Source: Bog-473 sp963704355 (GTDB taxonomy: Bacteria > Actinomycetota > Acidimicrobiia > Acidimicrobiales > RAAP-2). From it: a DNA stretch of 64,000 nucleotides. Of the stretch, positions 25,263-34,275 are shown piece after piece. The position numbers and the translations under genes are program-made. The stretch spans positions 62,001 to 126,000 of the forward strand of contig OY969891.1 of NCBI GenBank assembly GCA_963704355.1, given 5' to 3'. The notes under the pieces are model-generated. The model was not told the origin of the DNA. It did no database searches and saw only the letters and a program-made list of their open reading frames with translations. How positions within the stretch are numbered: position 1 is the stretch's first letter; each line of letters starts with the position of its first letter.

Positions 25263-26451
25263 CGCCGGCGGCTCGCGGCTAAGCGGCCGCGACCTGTTGC
25301 GGGTCGGGAGCCTGGGGCTGCGCAGCCGACGGGTGCGGGCGGCGCTGTCCGCCCTCGGGATCAGCATTGGCATCGCGGCCATCGTGGGCGTGCTCGGCAT
25401 CTCCCAGTCCTCGAAGACAGGCCTGCTGAACGAGCTAGGGCAGCTCGGGAACCTCATCACCGCCCAAGCCAGCAACACCGCCTCCGGCCAGCAGACCGAG
25501 CTGCCCACCACATCCGAAGGCATGGTGGCACGTATCGGACCGGTCACCGACGTGACCAAGATCGGTACCGTTTCGAACACCTACGTGTTCCGGACCGCTC
25601 TTGTTCCGAGCATCGACACCAACGGCATCTCGCTCACCGCGACCGACGCCGCCCTGCCGGCCACCCTCGGCGCCACCATTGCCCACGGCGCCTTCTTGAA
25701 CGCGGCTACCGCTCATTTCCCGGCGGTTGTGCTCGGCGCCGAGGCGGCCAGCCTGCTCGGCATCGAGAACCTGGCCAACCCGACCGAGGTCTGGATCGGC
25801 GGGCACTGGTTCACAGTGGTCGGCATCTTGAACCCCGTGCAGCTGGTCTCCCAGATGGACTCTATGGCCTTCATCGGGTTCCCCATCGCCGAGCAGTACT
25901 TCGGTTTCGATGGTCACCCCACCGAGCTGTTCCTGCGCACGGTGCCGAGCCAGGTCACCGCCGTGGCCGGCGTGCTGGACGCCACGGTGGACCCGGCAGA
26001 CCCCTCGACCGTGGCGTGGAACCTGCCATCGGATATCTTGAAGGCCGAAGTAGCCGCCAAAGGGGCGTACAACGGGTTGTTCCTCGCTCTCGGCGCCGTG
26101 GCCCTCCTCGTCGGCGGCGTCGGTATCGCCAACGTCATGGTCATCTCGGTCCTCGAACGCCGTTCCGAGATCGGACTGCGCCGGGCGCTCGGCGCCACCC
26201 GGCGCCACGTCGCGGAGCAGTTCCTCGTTGAGGCGGTGCTGCTCGCTGTCATCGGCGGTGTGGCCGGCACGCTCCTCGGGTTGGCGGCCACCGCCATTTA
26301 CGCGCGGAGCCAGGATTGGTCGCTACAGATTCCCTCGGTGGCCCTCTATGGCGGTGTTGGCGCCGCTCTCATTATTGGTGGCATCGCCGGTTTGTACCCG
26401 TCGATGCGGGCGGCCCGGCTGTCGCCGACTGAGGCGTTGCGCACCGTATGA
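25240..26451 (+). CDS. Module A ABC transporter permease (MacB/FtsX family)
   Basis: 403 residues. GTG 25240 is chosen because GGGAGG lies 8 bp upstream; it overlaps the ATPase by 23 bp, and the length then equals the paralogues at 31441 (403) and 42715 (401). Earlier in-frame starts are inside the ATPase. One helix near 35-55, a MacB periplasmic core domain of about 200 residues, and three C-terminal helices with the FtsX motif ISVLERRSEIGLRRALGATRRHV. Such permeases do not form a channel but pass mechanical motion to an adaptor; likely roles are export of peptides or envelope-active molecules. Confidence 0.92.
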   Translation: MIRRPVRDAGGSRLSGRDLLRVGSLGLRSRRVRAALSALGISIGIAAIVGVLGISQSSKTGLLNELGQLGNLITAQASNTASGQQTELPTTSEGMVARIGPVTDVTKIGTVSNTYVFRTALVPSIDTNGISLTATDAALPATLGATIAHGAFLNAATAHFPAVVLGAEAASLLGIENLANPTEVWIGGHWFTVVGILNPVQLVSQMDSMAFIGFPIAEQYFGFDGHPTELFLRTVPSQVTAVAGVLDATVDPADPSTVAWNLPSDILKAEVAAKGAYNGLFLALGAVALLVGGVGIANVMVISVLERRSEIGLRRALGATRRHVAEQFLVEAVLLAVIGGVAGTLLGLAATAIYARSQDWSLQIPSVALYGGVGAALIIGGIAGLYPSMRAARLSPTEALRTV

Positions 26452-26567
26452 GTTGCCTGGGTGGCCGTTTGCGTTCGCCACACTGCGTCGTGGATGCGGT
26501 CGGTTTCGATGTCAACGCAGTCGCCTCTTGTGCCAGCGCCTTGCGCGAAGACCGGCTCCGGCTGTCC

Positions 26568-27893
26568 TCATTGTTCGATCGGTGATCCGGCCCTTCGAAC
26601 TCGCTGAATGTCTGCCGTGGGCGGCACGGCAACGTCTCTGTGATTGTTCCCGTCGACGGGTGAAAGCGGAAAGAAGATCTGCACGATGAGCCCACCGCTC
26701 GGACGGAGTTGTATCTTCAGGCCGGCGTCGTGGGCGGTGACGACCGCCCGGACGATGGAGAGCCCTAGTCCGTGCCCGCCAGGGTGCGTGGTGCGGTCGT
26801 TGCCTAGGCGCTGGAATGGCTGGAAGAGCCGGTCGACGTCGTCTCGTGACACCGAGAGGCCGGAGTTGGCAACGGTGAGCACAGCTGATCCGTCGCGGCA
26901 CTCGGTGCGAAGGTCGATGGATCCTTCGGGGACGTTGTAGTGAACGGCGTTTTCCATCAGGTTGGCGATCATCCGTTCGACGAGTGCGCGATTGCCGGTG
27001 AGGGGGGCCGCTTCGATCGAGGACGTCACTTGCAATCCTTGTCGAGCGGCTTCAGAGCCAATCGACGAGAGTGCCTGCTCGGCGGCTGCGGCCAGATCGA
27101 CAGGTTCGCGCCGGTCGAGGCCACGTTCACTACTTGCGAGAGTCAGCAGAGCTTCCATGAGGCGCTCTTGCTGTTCGCCCGATGCCAGGAGTTCTTCGAG
27201 CGTGGCACGGAGTTCCTCGGAGGACGCGTCAGGGTCGGCGAGGGCGACTTCAAGGAGCGCTCGGTCGAAGGTGAGCGGGGTCCGCAGCTCGTGGGAGGCA
27301 TTGGCGACGAAGCGCCGTTGGGCTTGGAAGGCGTTGTCGAGTCGGGCCAGCAGTCCGTCGATGGTGTCGGCGAGGTGCTTCACCTCGTCATTCGGTCCGG
27401 AGAGGGCAAGCCTTTCGTGCAGGTTCCGTTCGGTGATCTGTTGGGTAGCGGCCGCCATCGTCCGCAATGGGCGCAGTACCCGGCCCGCCACGAGCCAGCC
27501 GAGAACGACAGCCAGCACCGCCATGACACCGAGCGCGATGGCGGACTGCGTGACGAGCTGGTGGAGGTCGTGGGTGTGCTGGGCGGTCGCTTGCGCGGCG
27601 AGCTGGCGGGCGACCTGCAGCTGTTCGGGCGAGGGAGTGCCGGTCTTGAGCTGCGGCCTGCGCGTCGACGAGCCGAGCTGCCCACCTCTGACCGCGACGC
27701 GCTCTCCGTTCTTGTTGTCGACGAACAGAGCGGTCGTCGTGGAGTGATCGACCAGCACGTAGGTGATGGCGAGCAAACCGATGCCCGCTACGAGGAACAG
27801 GCCGCCATAGAGCACGGTGAGGCGGAACCGCATGCTGCGCCCCGACAGCAGGAGCCGGGAGCGGACCATGGTGAACCGGTCGATCACACGCAT
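26568..27893 (-). CDS. Sensor histidine kinase of module B
   Basis: 441 residues. Helix 1 near 25-47 (LYGGLFLVAGIGLLAITYVL), an outer loop of about 75 residues, helix 2 near 127-148, HAMP (TEHTERNLHERLALSGPNDE-like region), HisKA NASHELRTPLTFDRALLE, HATPase with NLMENAVHYNV and GGHGLGLSIVRAVVTAH. Seven bp downstream of its regulator gene. Very similar to kinases A and C in HAMP and catalytic parts, but the outer loop differs (GQLGSSTRRPQLKTG), suggesting the same output with a different input. Confidence 0.9.
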   Translation of the reverse strand: MRVIDRFTMVRSRLLLSGRSMRFRLTVLYGGLFLVAGIGLLAITYVLVDHSTTTALFVDNKNGERVAVRGGQLGSSTRRPQLKTGTPSPEQLQVARQLAAQATAQHTHDLHQLVTQSAIALGVMAVLAVVLGWLVAGRVLRPLRTMAAATQQITERNLHERLALSGPNDEVKHLADTIDGLLARLDNAFQAQRRFVANASHELRTPLTFDRALLEVALADPDASSEELRATLEELLASGEQQERLMEALLTLASSERGLDRREPVDLAAAAEQALSSIGSEAARQGLQVTSSIEAAPLTGNRALVERMIANLMENAVHYNVPEGSIDLRTECRDGSAVLTVANSGLSVSRDDVDRLFQPFQRLGNDRTTHPGGHGLGLSIVRAVVTAHDAGLKIQLRPSGGLIVQIFFPLSPVDGNNHRDVAVPPTADIQRVRRAGSPIEQ

Positions 27894-27899
27894 CGTGGC

Positions 27900-28553
27900 T
27901 CAGATCCGATATCCGCCGTCGGGAACCGTCTCGATCACTGGTGGGTCTCCGAGCTTGGCCCGCAACCGACTGACGGTCATCTTGACGGTCTGGGTGAACG
28001 GGTCGGCCATCTCGTCCCAGACTCCTTCGAGGAGCTCGCCGATGGTGAGAACGCTCCCTTGGGCGGCGAGGAGGCGCTCGAGTACGCCGAGCTCTTTCGG
28101 ACTGAGCTTGAGGTCTTGGCCCGCACGGGTGGCGACTCGTCGTGCCGTGTCGACAGTGAGGTCGCCGTGGACGAGCGTGGGCGGAATGGCCGGTGTGGAT
28201 CGCCTCCCGAGCGCCTGGATGCGGGCGACGAGCTCGGCGAAGGCGAAAGGTTTGGGTAGGTAGTCGTCGGCGCCGAGGGCGAGGCCCTCGACTCGGTCGT
28301 CGACGGTTCCCGCGGCCGTGAACATGAGCACGCGGCTCTGACGTCGCTCGGCAACGAGGGTCCGGCACACGTCGTCGCCATGGACGCGAGGGAGATCTCG
28401 GTCGAGCACGATTACGTCGTAGTCGGTACCGGCAACATGACCAAGGGCGTCCTCGCCGTCGAAGGCCACGTCGACCGCCATACCTGCCCGACGGAGCCCC
28501 TTCGCTACCGTCGTGGCGAGCTTGGCGTGGTCTTCGACCAGCAGCACCCTCAT
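27900..28553 (-). CDS. OmpR-family response regulator of module B
   Basis: 217 residues from ATG 28553 (MRVLLVEDHAKL); the frame is open further upstream but this is the family start. Phosphoacceptor Asp in DVIVLDRDLPRVHGDD, Lys in YLPKPFAFAEL, winged helix with LSPKELGVLERLLAAQGSV and VWDEMADPFTQTVKMTVSRLRAKLG, final GGYRI. Its divergent promoter region contains four sites at 28666-28702. Paralogue of 20531 and 37780. Confidence 0.92.
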   Translation of the reverse strand: MRVLLVEDHAKLATTVAKGLRRAGMAVDVAFDGEDALGHVAGTDYDVIVLDRDLPRVHGDDVCRTLVAERRQSRVLMFTAAGTVDDRVEGLALGADDYLPKPFAFAELVARIQALGRRSTPAIPPTLVHGDLTVDTARRVATRAGQDLKLSPKELGVLERLLAAQGSVLTIGELLEGVWDEMADPFTQTVKMTVSRLRAKLGDPPVIETVPDGGYRI

Positions 28554-28665
28554 GTGGACCCTTCCGTCAACTTGCGCGTCGTCGATTGTCGCTCGCAACC
28601 GGGACGAGCATGGCGCGGTGGTGAGCTGAGATGGGAATTCGTGGGTCCCAGGATGCCCGTTGATC

Positions 28666-28702
28666 GGTAACAAGTGGGTAACAGCGTTACGGCCCCGTTA
28701 CC
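28666..28702. promoter_or_regulatory. Module B operator: GGTAAC x2 then GTTACS x2, 11 bp apart
   Basis: GGTAAC at 28666 and 28677, then GTTACG at 28686 and GTTACC at 28697; each pair has an 11-bp period. Candidate -10 CGTAAAAC at 28711 lies 50 bp before the lipoprotein start. Layout equals those at 21288 and 39834, and no similar cluster was noticed elsewhere in the window. Confidence 0.65.
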
Positions 28703-28760
28703 GCGCTCGTCGTAAAACGCCTCCATGGACCAACATCGCCCCAGAGGAGGTCGCAACGAC

Positions 28761-29345
28761 ATGGAAATTGGACCACATAAAACCCCGAGGTCGCGGCGAC
28801 GCAGACGGCTACAGGTAACGGGCCTCCTCGGCGCAGTGCTTGTCGGCCTGGCCGTCACCCTCGCCGCCTGTGGCGGTAGCTCCGATCCGAGCTCATCCCC
28901 GCCCACGTCGACCTCAACGTCGAGTGGGTCGTCGAGCTCGTCGAACTCCTCGCAAAGTGGCGAGGTCGCGTTCGCCCAATGCGTCCGCTCGCACGGGGTG
29001 CCGGACTTTCCCGACCCCCAGAACGGGCACTTTCTGATCAACGGGAGCGATCAGAGCAACCCGAACTTCCAGTCGGCTACCCAAGCCTGTGAGCATCTTT
29101 TGCCCGGCGGATCGCTGTCGGGAGGCTCTGGGACGAACGGTGGTGGCGGGGGATCGAACGGCTCGGCTGAGCTGGCATTCGCCCATTGCATGCAGACCCA
29201 TGGCGTCCCGAGCTTCCCAGACCCGTCGAGCAGCGGAGCGATCGGGATTCCCTCGGGGGTGGATGCGAACTCCCCGCAGTTCAAGTCGGCGTTCCAGGCG
29301 TGCGACTCGCTGCTCCCCAATAACGGCGCCGGCCTCGGAGGCTGA
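28761..29345 (+). CDS. Module B lipoprotein (double CxRxHG...FPDP repeat)
   Basis: 194 residues from ATG 28761, ten bases after AGGAGG. Basic stretch (RSRRRRRLQ), hydrophobic segment and lipobox TLAAC, then a Ser-rich linker. Repeat 1 FAQCVRSHGVPDFPDPQNG with QACEHLLPGG; repeat 2 FAHCMQTHGVPSFPDPSS with QACDSLLPNN. The two halves are clear internal duplicates, each with two cysteines. Same family as the proteins at 21380, 22149 and 39929, and this is its cleanest copy. Expected on the outer face of the membrane. Confidence 0.87.
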   Translation: MEIGPHKTPRSRRRRRLQVTGLLGAVLVGLAVTLAACGGSSDPSSSPPTSTSTSSGSSSSSNSSQSGEVAFAQCVRSHGVPDFPDPQNGHFLINGSDQSNPNFQSATQACEHLLPGGSLSGGSGTNGGGGGSNGSAELAFAHCMQTHGVPSFPDPSSSGAIGIPSGVDANSPQFKSAFQACDSLLPNNGAGLGG

Positions 29346-29348
29346 ACC

Positions 29349-30611
29349 TTGAGCGACACCCTCTCCGAGACGACGGACGAAGTTGCTTCCGAAGCACTGC
29401 GTCCAAGCAACCAACCCGGGCGACGCCGCGGGGTGATGGCGATCGGCGTGGTCGTTGCGCTGGTCGCGATCGCGGCAGGGCTGTGGGTCACCGATCCTTT
29501 CGCCGGCCCAAAAGCCGCCGCGCCGATCGCGTCCGATCCGACCTCGCTGGCGACGGTCGCCCGCCAGTCGCTGTCGTCGCAGACCCAGGTGAACGCCACA
29601 TTGGGCTACAGCGGCACGTTCACCGTTGTCGTCCCTTCGGCTGGAGCCGGCTCTCTGGGCGGTTCGAGCCAGGGGGGTGGCGGCGGTGGTCAGCAGGCGT
29701 CGGGCCAGGCGGCAGGGACCTTCACGGCCTTGCCGGTGGCCGGGCAGGTGGTTGTCCAGGGGCAGCCGCTCTACTCGGTGAGCCTCACCCCGGTCGCGCT
29801 CCTGTACGGCGCAACCCCGGTCTCGCGGACATTGTCAGAGGGCCTCAGCGGTGCCGACGTCGCGCAACTCAACGCAGACTTGGTCTCGCTCGGTGACGCA
29901 TCGAAGTCAGATCTCGACCCGAGCTCGGACTACTTCTCCGCCGCTACGGCGGCCGGAGTCGAGAAACTCCAATCCAACCTTGGGGTGACCCAGACGGGCA
30001 CCCTAACTCTCGGACAGGCAGTCTTTCTCCCCAGCGCCACGAGAGTGACCAGTGTTTCGGCCACGCTCGGGGCTCCCGCTCAGCCCGGCTCGACTGTCGT
30101 GCAAGCCACTTCCACCACGCGAGCGGTCATCGCCCAGCTCGACGCCGACCAGCAGTCTGAGGTCAAGGTCGGCGACAAGGTGATGATCACGCTCCCTAGT
30201 AATCAGACGACGCCTGGCGTAGTGAGCAAAGTCGGCACGGTGGCGACGACACCATCAACCGGAGGATCTAACAGCGGCGGGTCAGCGAGTGGATCGTCGG
30301 GTGGCTCGGGCGGCACGCCGACCATCGAGGTGGACATCACTCCCAACGATCCATCGTCGACAGGAGCCCTCGATCAGGCCCCGGTGTCCGTCACCATTAC
30401 GACCGCCACTGTGAATGACGTGCTCGTCGTCCCCGTGGACGCGCTACTCGCTCTGTCGGCCGGCCGTTTCGCCGTGGAAGTCGTCGGTGTTGCAGGCGTC
30501 CATCATCTGGTGCCGGTCACGCTCGGTTTGTTTGACGACGCCGACGGATTGGTCCAAGTGACCGCTTCGGGGCTGTCGGCCGGTGACCGTGTGGTGGTGC
30601 CGAAGCTATGA
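29349..30611 (+). CDS. Module B membrane-fusion adaptor with peptidoglycan-binding-like domain
   Basis: 420 residues from TTG 29349, seven bases after GGAGG. Membrane helix near 28-48, lipoyl halves (VNATLGYSGTFTV and TFTALPVAGQVVVQGQPLYS) joined by a Gly/Ser/Gln linker instead of a coiled coil, PG_binding_1-like part (DVAQLNADLVSLGD, AGVEKLQSNLGVTQTGTLTLG), then barrel domains (VIAQLDADQQSEVKVGDKV). MacA/HlyD-like. Ends overlapping the ATPase start. Without a hairpin it cannot reach a TolC-like partner, consistent with a monoderm. Confidence 0.88.
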   Translation: MSDTLSETTDEVASEALRPSNQPGRRRGVMAIGVVVALVAIAAGLWVTDPFAGPKAAAPIASDPTSLATVARQSLSSQTQVNATLGYSGTFTVVVPSAGAGSLGGSSQGGGGGGQQASGQAAGTFTALPVAGQVVVQGQPLYSVSLTPVALLYGATPVSRTLSEGLSGADVAQLNADLVSLGDASKSDLDPSSDYFSAATAAGVEKLQSNLGVTQTGTLTLGQAVFLPSATRVTSVSATLGAPAQPGSTVVQATSTTRAVIAQLDADQQSEVKVGDKVMITLPSNQTTPGVVSKVGTVATTPSTGGSNSGGSASGSSGGSGGTPTIEVDITPNDPSSTGALDQAPVSVTITTATVNDVLVVPVDALLALSAGRFAVEVVGVAGVHHLVPVTLGLFDDADGLVQVTASGLSAGDRVVVPKL

Positions 30612-31444
30612 CCTCGGTGAACGAGACCGCCTCCTTCGCCACAGGCACGGACCACCCGGAGGTGATCTTTTCCGACGGCGGGGGCGTTCGCCCGGTGCTT
30701 CAGCTCGACCAGGTAACCAAGGTTTACCCGACCGTTCCGCCGGTCCAAGCGCTGCGGGGTGTGAGCTTGACGGTGCAGCGCGGCGAACTCGTCGGCATCG
30801 TCGGACCTTCAGGTTCGGGCAAGACCACCCTGCTGCACCTCATGGGCACCCTCGATCGTCCCAGTTCGGGAACGGTGCGCCTCACGGGTCTCGACGTCGC
30901 CACGATGGCCGACGCCGATCTCGCCGCGTTGCGAGCCACCCGGATCGGCTTCGTGTTCCAACAGTTCTTCCTAGCTGAACACCAGACCATCCTGGACAAT
31001 GTGGCCGACGGACTCCTCTACGCCGGTGTCCGTCAGGGCGAGCGTCGGGAGCGGGCCTGCGAAGCGCTCGACCTCGTAGACCTCGGTTCTCGCCTGTGGT
31101 CACGACCGACGCAGCTATCGGGAGGACAACGCCAACGTGTGGCTATCGCCCGAGCCCTCGTCGGCGATCCGGCCATCGTCTTGGCGGACGAGCCCACGGG
31201 CAACCTGGACCAGATCACGGGCCAGGCAATCCTCTCCCTCCTTGCTCAGCTCCACGAACGCGGCGTCACGATTCTCGTGATCACTCATGACCGGGCAATC
31301 GCTGAGCGCATGCCGCGCCGGGTCGAGATGCTCGACGGGCGGATCGTCTCTGACACCCCGACTGCGACATCCCACGGCCCCGCACCCCTCGACGGGAGCG
31401 CCCTGACCGGCCATCCGGAGCAGATCCCCCCTGGGCGCATGTGA
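30608..31444 (+). CDS. Module B ABC transporter ATPase (MacB/LolD type)
   Basis: 278 residues; ATG overlaps the adaptor stop. Walker A GPSGSGKTT, Q-loop FVFQQFFLAEHQTILDN, signature LSGGQRQRVAIARAL, Walker B IVLADEPTGNLDQ, H-loop LVITHDRA. The N-terminal 35 and C-terminal 35 residues are extra and low in family similarity. Partner of the permease that starts in its stop codon. Confidence 0.95.
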   Translation: MTSVNETASFATGTDHPEVIFSDGGGVRPVLQLDQVTKVYPTVPPVQALRGVSLTVQRGELVGIVGPSGSGKTTLLHLMGTLDRPSSGTVRLTGLDVATMADADLAALRATRIGFVFQQFFLAEHQTILDNVADGLLYAGVRQGERRERACEALDLVDLGSRLWSRPTQLSGGQRQRVAIARALVGDPAIVLADEPTGNLDQITGQAILSLLAQLHERGVTILVITHDRAIAERMPRRVEMLDGRIVSDTPTATSHGPAPLDGSALTGHPEQIPPGRM

Positions 31445-32652
31445 TGACTGCCATGCCAGTCATCGCTCGACGGAAGCTGCCGCCAGCAGATCTCGGCCGG
31501 CTGGCCTCGGTCGGCTTGCGCACCCGCAAGCTCAGGGCCGCCATGTCCGCACTCGGTATCGCCATCGGAGTAGCAGCCATCGTCGCCGTGCTGGGCTTGT
31601 CTTCGTCGTCCCAAGCGGGTCTCCTGGCCGAGATCGACCAACTCGGCACCAACATGCTCACCGTCCAAAACGGCCAGACGCTCTTTGGCCAACCAGCGGA
31701 ATTGCCCAAGACCGCCCCGGCCATGATCGGACGCATCGCGGGCGTCACCGCGGTCCAAGACACCGCGTATGTCCCCAACATCGACGTCTTCCGCAGCGAA
31801 CTCATCCCATCCATCGACACCAACGCGCTCAGCGTCCAAGCAGCAAGCCTTGGCCTGCTCCACGCCACGGGAGACACCCTCGCGCAGGGCAGCTTCCTCA
31901 ATGCCGCTACCGCCACCCAGCCAGTCGCGGTGCTTGGGGCCGTTGCCGCGCAACGGCTCGGGATCGACCGCGTCTTCCCGGGCGAGCGCATCTGGGTCGG
32001 TAGCCAATGGTTCTACGTGGCCGGAATCCTCAACCCGGTTATCCTCGCCCCCGACATCGACACGTCCGTTCTCGTCGGCTACCAGGCGGCCGCGACCTAC
32101 CTCGGTTCAGACGGTCATCCCTCCACGATCTACGTGCGGGCCCAGACCGACAGCGTCGACGCCGTCCAGGCGCTCCTTGCATCCACGGCAAACCCAGAAG
32201 CTCCGAGCCAGGTCAACGTGAGCCAACCATCCCAAGCCCTCGTGGCCCGGGCCGACGCACAAAGCGCCCTCAACGACCTCTTTCTCGGTCTGGGCGCCGT
32301 AGCTCTGCTCGTCGGTGCTGTTGGCGTCGCCAATATCATGATCATCTCCGTCCTCGAACGGCGATCAGAGATCGGACTGCGGCGCGCCCTCGGTGCCACC
32401 AAAGGCCACATCAGGGTCCAGTTCCTTTCAGAAGCCATCCTCCTCTCCCTCCTCGGAGGCGCCGTCGGAGTGATCCTTGGTGTCCTCTCCACCGCCGTCT
32501 ACGCCCACACCAAAGGCTGGGCCACGGTCATCCCCACCGAAGCCTGGGTCGGCGGCTTCGCAGCCACCCTCGTCATTGGCGCCGTCGCCGGTCTCCTCCC
32601 CGCGTTACGGGCCGCCCGCATGTCACCCACGCAAGCGCTGTGGACCGTATGA
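31441..32652 (+). CDS. Module B ABC transporter permease (MacB/FtsX family)
   Basis: 403 residues; GTG 31441 overlaps the ATPase stop as GTGA, ATG 31444 is an alternative. Helix 1 with TRKLRAAMSALGIAIGVAAI, MacB core domain (NMLTVQNGQTLFGQPAELP), C-terminal three helices with ISVLERRSEIGLRRALGATKGHI and the terminal LRAARMSPTQALWTV. Closer to the module C permease than to A. Substrate unknown; the core domain is where the lipoprotein or adaptor could dock. Confidence 0.92.
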   Translation: MMTAMPVIARRKLPPADLGRLASVGLRTRKLRAAMSALGIAIGVAAIVAVLGLSSSSQAGLLAEIDQLGTNMLTVQNGQTLFGQPAELPKTAPAMIGRIAGVTAVQDTAYVPNIDVFRSELIPSIDTNALSVQAASLGLLHATGDTLAQGSFLNAATATQPVAVLGAVAAQRLGIDRVFPGERIWVGSQWFYVAGILNPVILAPDIDTSVLVGYQAAATYLGSDGHPSTIYVRAQTDSVDAVQALLASTANPEAPSQVNVSQPSQALVARADAQSALNDLFLGLGAVALLVGAVGVANIMIISVLERRSEIGLRRALGATKGHIRVQFLSEAILLSLLGGAVGVILGVLSTAVYAHTKGWATVIPTEAWVGGFAATLVIGAVAGLLPALRAARMSPTQALWTV

Positions 32653-32712
32653 GGTACGCGCCGTCACATCAATCCATTCAGAATGTTGGCAGGGCGTTGA
32701 ACCGTCGGCTTG

Positions 32713-32805
32713 TTGGCTGAACTTGAGGACGCCGGTCGTCGTTACCAAGACATCGACGAGGCCCTGGAACGCATGTCACTCACCCAAGACCTGTGGAGCA
32801 TGTGA
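32713..32805 (+). pseudogene. Remnant of a second HxlR-type regulator
   Basis: Codons from TTG 32713 read LAELEDAGRRYQDIDEALERM, the same as LAELQDGGRRYQELDEALDGI of the intact gene that follows, then diverge and stop at 32805. It lacks the N-terminal helix and the recognition helix onward. A partial tandem duplicate, five bases before the start of the intact copy. Confidence 0.7.
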
Positions 32806-32809
32806 GACC

Positions 32810-33160
32810 GTGCCGAACCGATGGGCGTCACCGCAGCGCGTCGTCAGCCTCATCGACGGCCGCTGGAGTCTCGCCGTACTCGCCGAACTCCAGGACGGCG
32901 GTCGCCGCTACCAAGAACTCGACGAAGCCCTCGACGGTATCTCACACAAAGTGCTGACCGACACGCTTCGACGAGCGGAACGCGACGGCTTGGTCGTACG
33001 TCACCTCGATCCAGGCCGAGTCGACACCGCCACCCTCTACCAGTTGACCGACCTCGGTCGTGCCCTCGAAGAGCCCCTCGCCGCATTCGAACAATGGAGC
33101 GAGAACAACTGGCCCTCCGTTGAGGCGGCACGGAGGCACTGGAGCCGACGGAGCGAGTAG
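32810..33160 (+). CDS. HxlR-family winged-helix regulator following module B
   Basis: 116 residues from GTG 32810. HxlR fold: LIDGRWSLAVLAELQDGGRRYQELDEAL, then the recognition helix GISHKVLTDTLRRAERDGLVVRHL and the wing RVDTATLYQLTDLGRALEEPL. The usual N-terminal Cys of HxlR sensors is missing; family members without it respond to other ligands. A broken copy overlaps the end of the module C permease, so the regulator belongs to the ancestral module. Likely a local repressor or modulator of the transporter genes. Confidence 0.85.
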   Translation: MPNRWASPQRVVSLIDGRWSLAVLAELQDGGRRYQELDEALDGISHKVLTDTLRRAERDGLVVRHLDPGRVDTATLYQLTDLGRALEEPLAAFEQWSENNWPSVEAARRHWSRRSE

Positions 33161-33345
33161 GACCTCGTTAATCGACTACGGAGATCATGAGGCTCGGTGC
33201 CGTAGGGTTCCCACAGGATAACCCCGGCCGGCCAGCGAACCAACGGAACTTAGATAGCTCGGCGTTCTCGTTCTGCAGGAAGCTCGTGTCTAGGCCGCTG
33301 TTGGCCTCACTGCGCGAGAATGCCTATCTTTTCGTACAATCGCCG

Positions 33346-33408
33346 CGTCCTGGCCGTCCTGGCCGTCCTGGCCGTCCTGGCCGTCCTGGCCGTCCTGGCC
33401 GTGCTGGC
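33346..33408. repeat. 9-bp tandem repeat, seven units
   Basis: Six exact units of CGTCCTGGC (33346-33399) and a seventh with one change (CGTGCTGGC, 33400-33408). It is outside any supported gene; reading it as protein gives only GRP or ART repeats. Such runs vary in copy number by slippage. Confidence 0.95.
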
Positions 33409-33551
33409 CCACCTGGGCACCTGACAGGCGGTCGATCGCGGTGCAGGTGCCCGTCGCTGTGACCGGGACCACCTTCGGACCCCCAACCCCAAGGTCGAGA
33501 AGTTCCACGCCTGTGGCGCGTTTCTTCTGACTCCGCAGGCAGAGCGACGGA

Positions 33552-33625
33552 TCTTGAACAGTGCAGCGCCTGTGCGGCTGCATGCGCTCGGCCCGACTAG
33601 CAGAGCCTTCGCAATGCACTTGGCG
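33552..33625. repeat. Degenerate interspersed repeat, related to 36845-36922
   Basis: Shares the order TTGA..AGTGCA.CGC, GCGGCTGC.TATGC or GCATGCGC, then CTTCGC and GAGG.C.G with 36845-36922, where the 267-bp structured repeat follows directly. Here only the upstream part of that composite is recognisable. No coding content. Confidence 0.5.
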
Positions 33626-33820
33626 AGGCCGTCGAACGACCGCAATGGCTCCCCACGTCGTCACTCGCCCCCGGCCGACGACGCCCGTCAAGCGGAGGAT
33701 CCTGGACACAAAGTCGAGGTCTCCGAAGATTCCTTCGAGGCTGGTGTCCTTTACCGCCGGGTCTGTCCGTCTATCAGACGAGCGGCGATCGCCACTCCGA
33801 GGAGAGAAACGAGGAAATCC

Positions 33821-34228
33821 ATGACGACCAAGACAATTGGATCAAAGGCAGATGAGCAGGCGGTGCTCGACGTCCTCAAGGGCGTGTACAAAGCGTGGGA
33901 GGCCAACGACGCCGAGGCGTTCGTGGCCGAATACCTCGACGATGCCAGCGTGGTCCAACCCGGGGTCTACCTGAAGAACCGGCAAGAGATCCGGGCCACC
34001 ATGGGCGGTGCGTTCGCGGGTCCGCTCAAGGGATCGCGGGTGATCGACCAACCCCAAGACGTCCGCTTCCCCAATGAGGACACGGCCATCGTGATCAGCG
34101 AGGGCGGGATCGTTTTTCCCGGACAGAACTCCGTGCCGAGCGAGGGCATGGTCCGGGCCACCTGGGTGCTGGCCAAGCGCGACGGCCGCTGGCTTGTCGT
34201 GGCGTACCACTACAGCGCTGCGAACTAG
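33821..34228 (+). CDS. SgcJ/EcaC-type NTF2-like (SnoaL-fold) protein
   Basis: 135 residues from ATG 33821 (GAGGAAATCC upstream). First helix AVLDVLKGVYKAWEANDAEAFVAEYLDDASVVQPG, then KNRQEIRATMGGAFAGPLKG, and strands ending in VRATWVLAKRDGRWLVVAYHYS, the pattern of the SgcJ/EcaC oxidoreductase-like NTF2 family. These are small ligand-binding proteins of mostly unknown function. A strong hairpin terminator follows, so it is a single-gene unit. Confidence 0.85.
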   Translation: MTTKTIGSKADEQAVLDVLKGVYKAWEANDAEAFVAEYLDDASVVQPGVYLKNRQEIRATMGGAFAGPLKGSRVIDQPQDVRFPNEDTAIVISEGGIVFPGQNSVPSEGMVRATWVLAKRDGRWLVVAYHYSAAN

Positions 34229-34240
34229 TGATTGGGGTTT

Positions 34241-34275
34241 GAGGCGGCTTCCCTGGTTCTGTGGGAAGCCGCCTC
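34241..34275 (+). terminator. Hairpin terminator after the NTF2-like gene
   Basis: GAGGCGGCTTCCC (34241-34253) pairs perfectly with GGGAAGCCGCCTC (34263-34275) around a 9-base loop, 12 bp past the stop codon. No T-run follows, which is common for high-GC actinobacterial terminators. Confidence 0.85.

Larger units (their letters stand above)
33161..33820. other. Non-coding stretch with tandem repeat and degenerate repeat copy
   Basis: No supported gene. It holds a 9-bp tandem repeat (33346-33408), a block GCGAACCAACGGAAC at 33235-33249 that recurs at 36928-36942, and a diverged copy (33552-33625) of sequence at 36845-36922. The region ends in GAGGAAATCC before the SnoaL-like start. Confidence 0.6.

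Noticed and set aside
26940..28259. 439-codon plus-strand frame across kinase and regulator B
   Set aside because: It is antisense to two clear two-component genes, has no family features and is explained by high GC at third positions.
33346..33408. CRISPR-like array
   Set aside because: Units are 9 bp and contiguous with no spacers; no cas genes are present.
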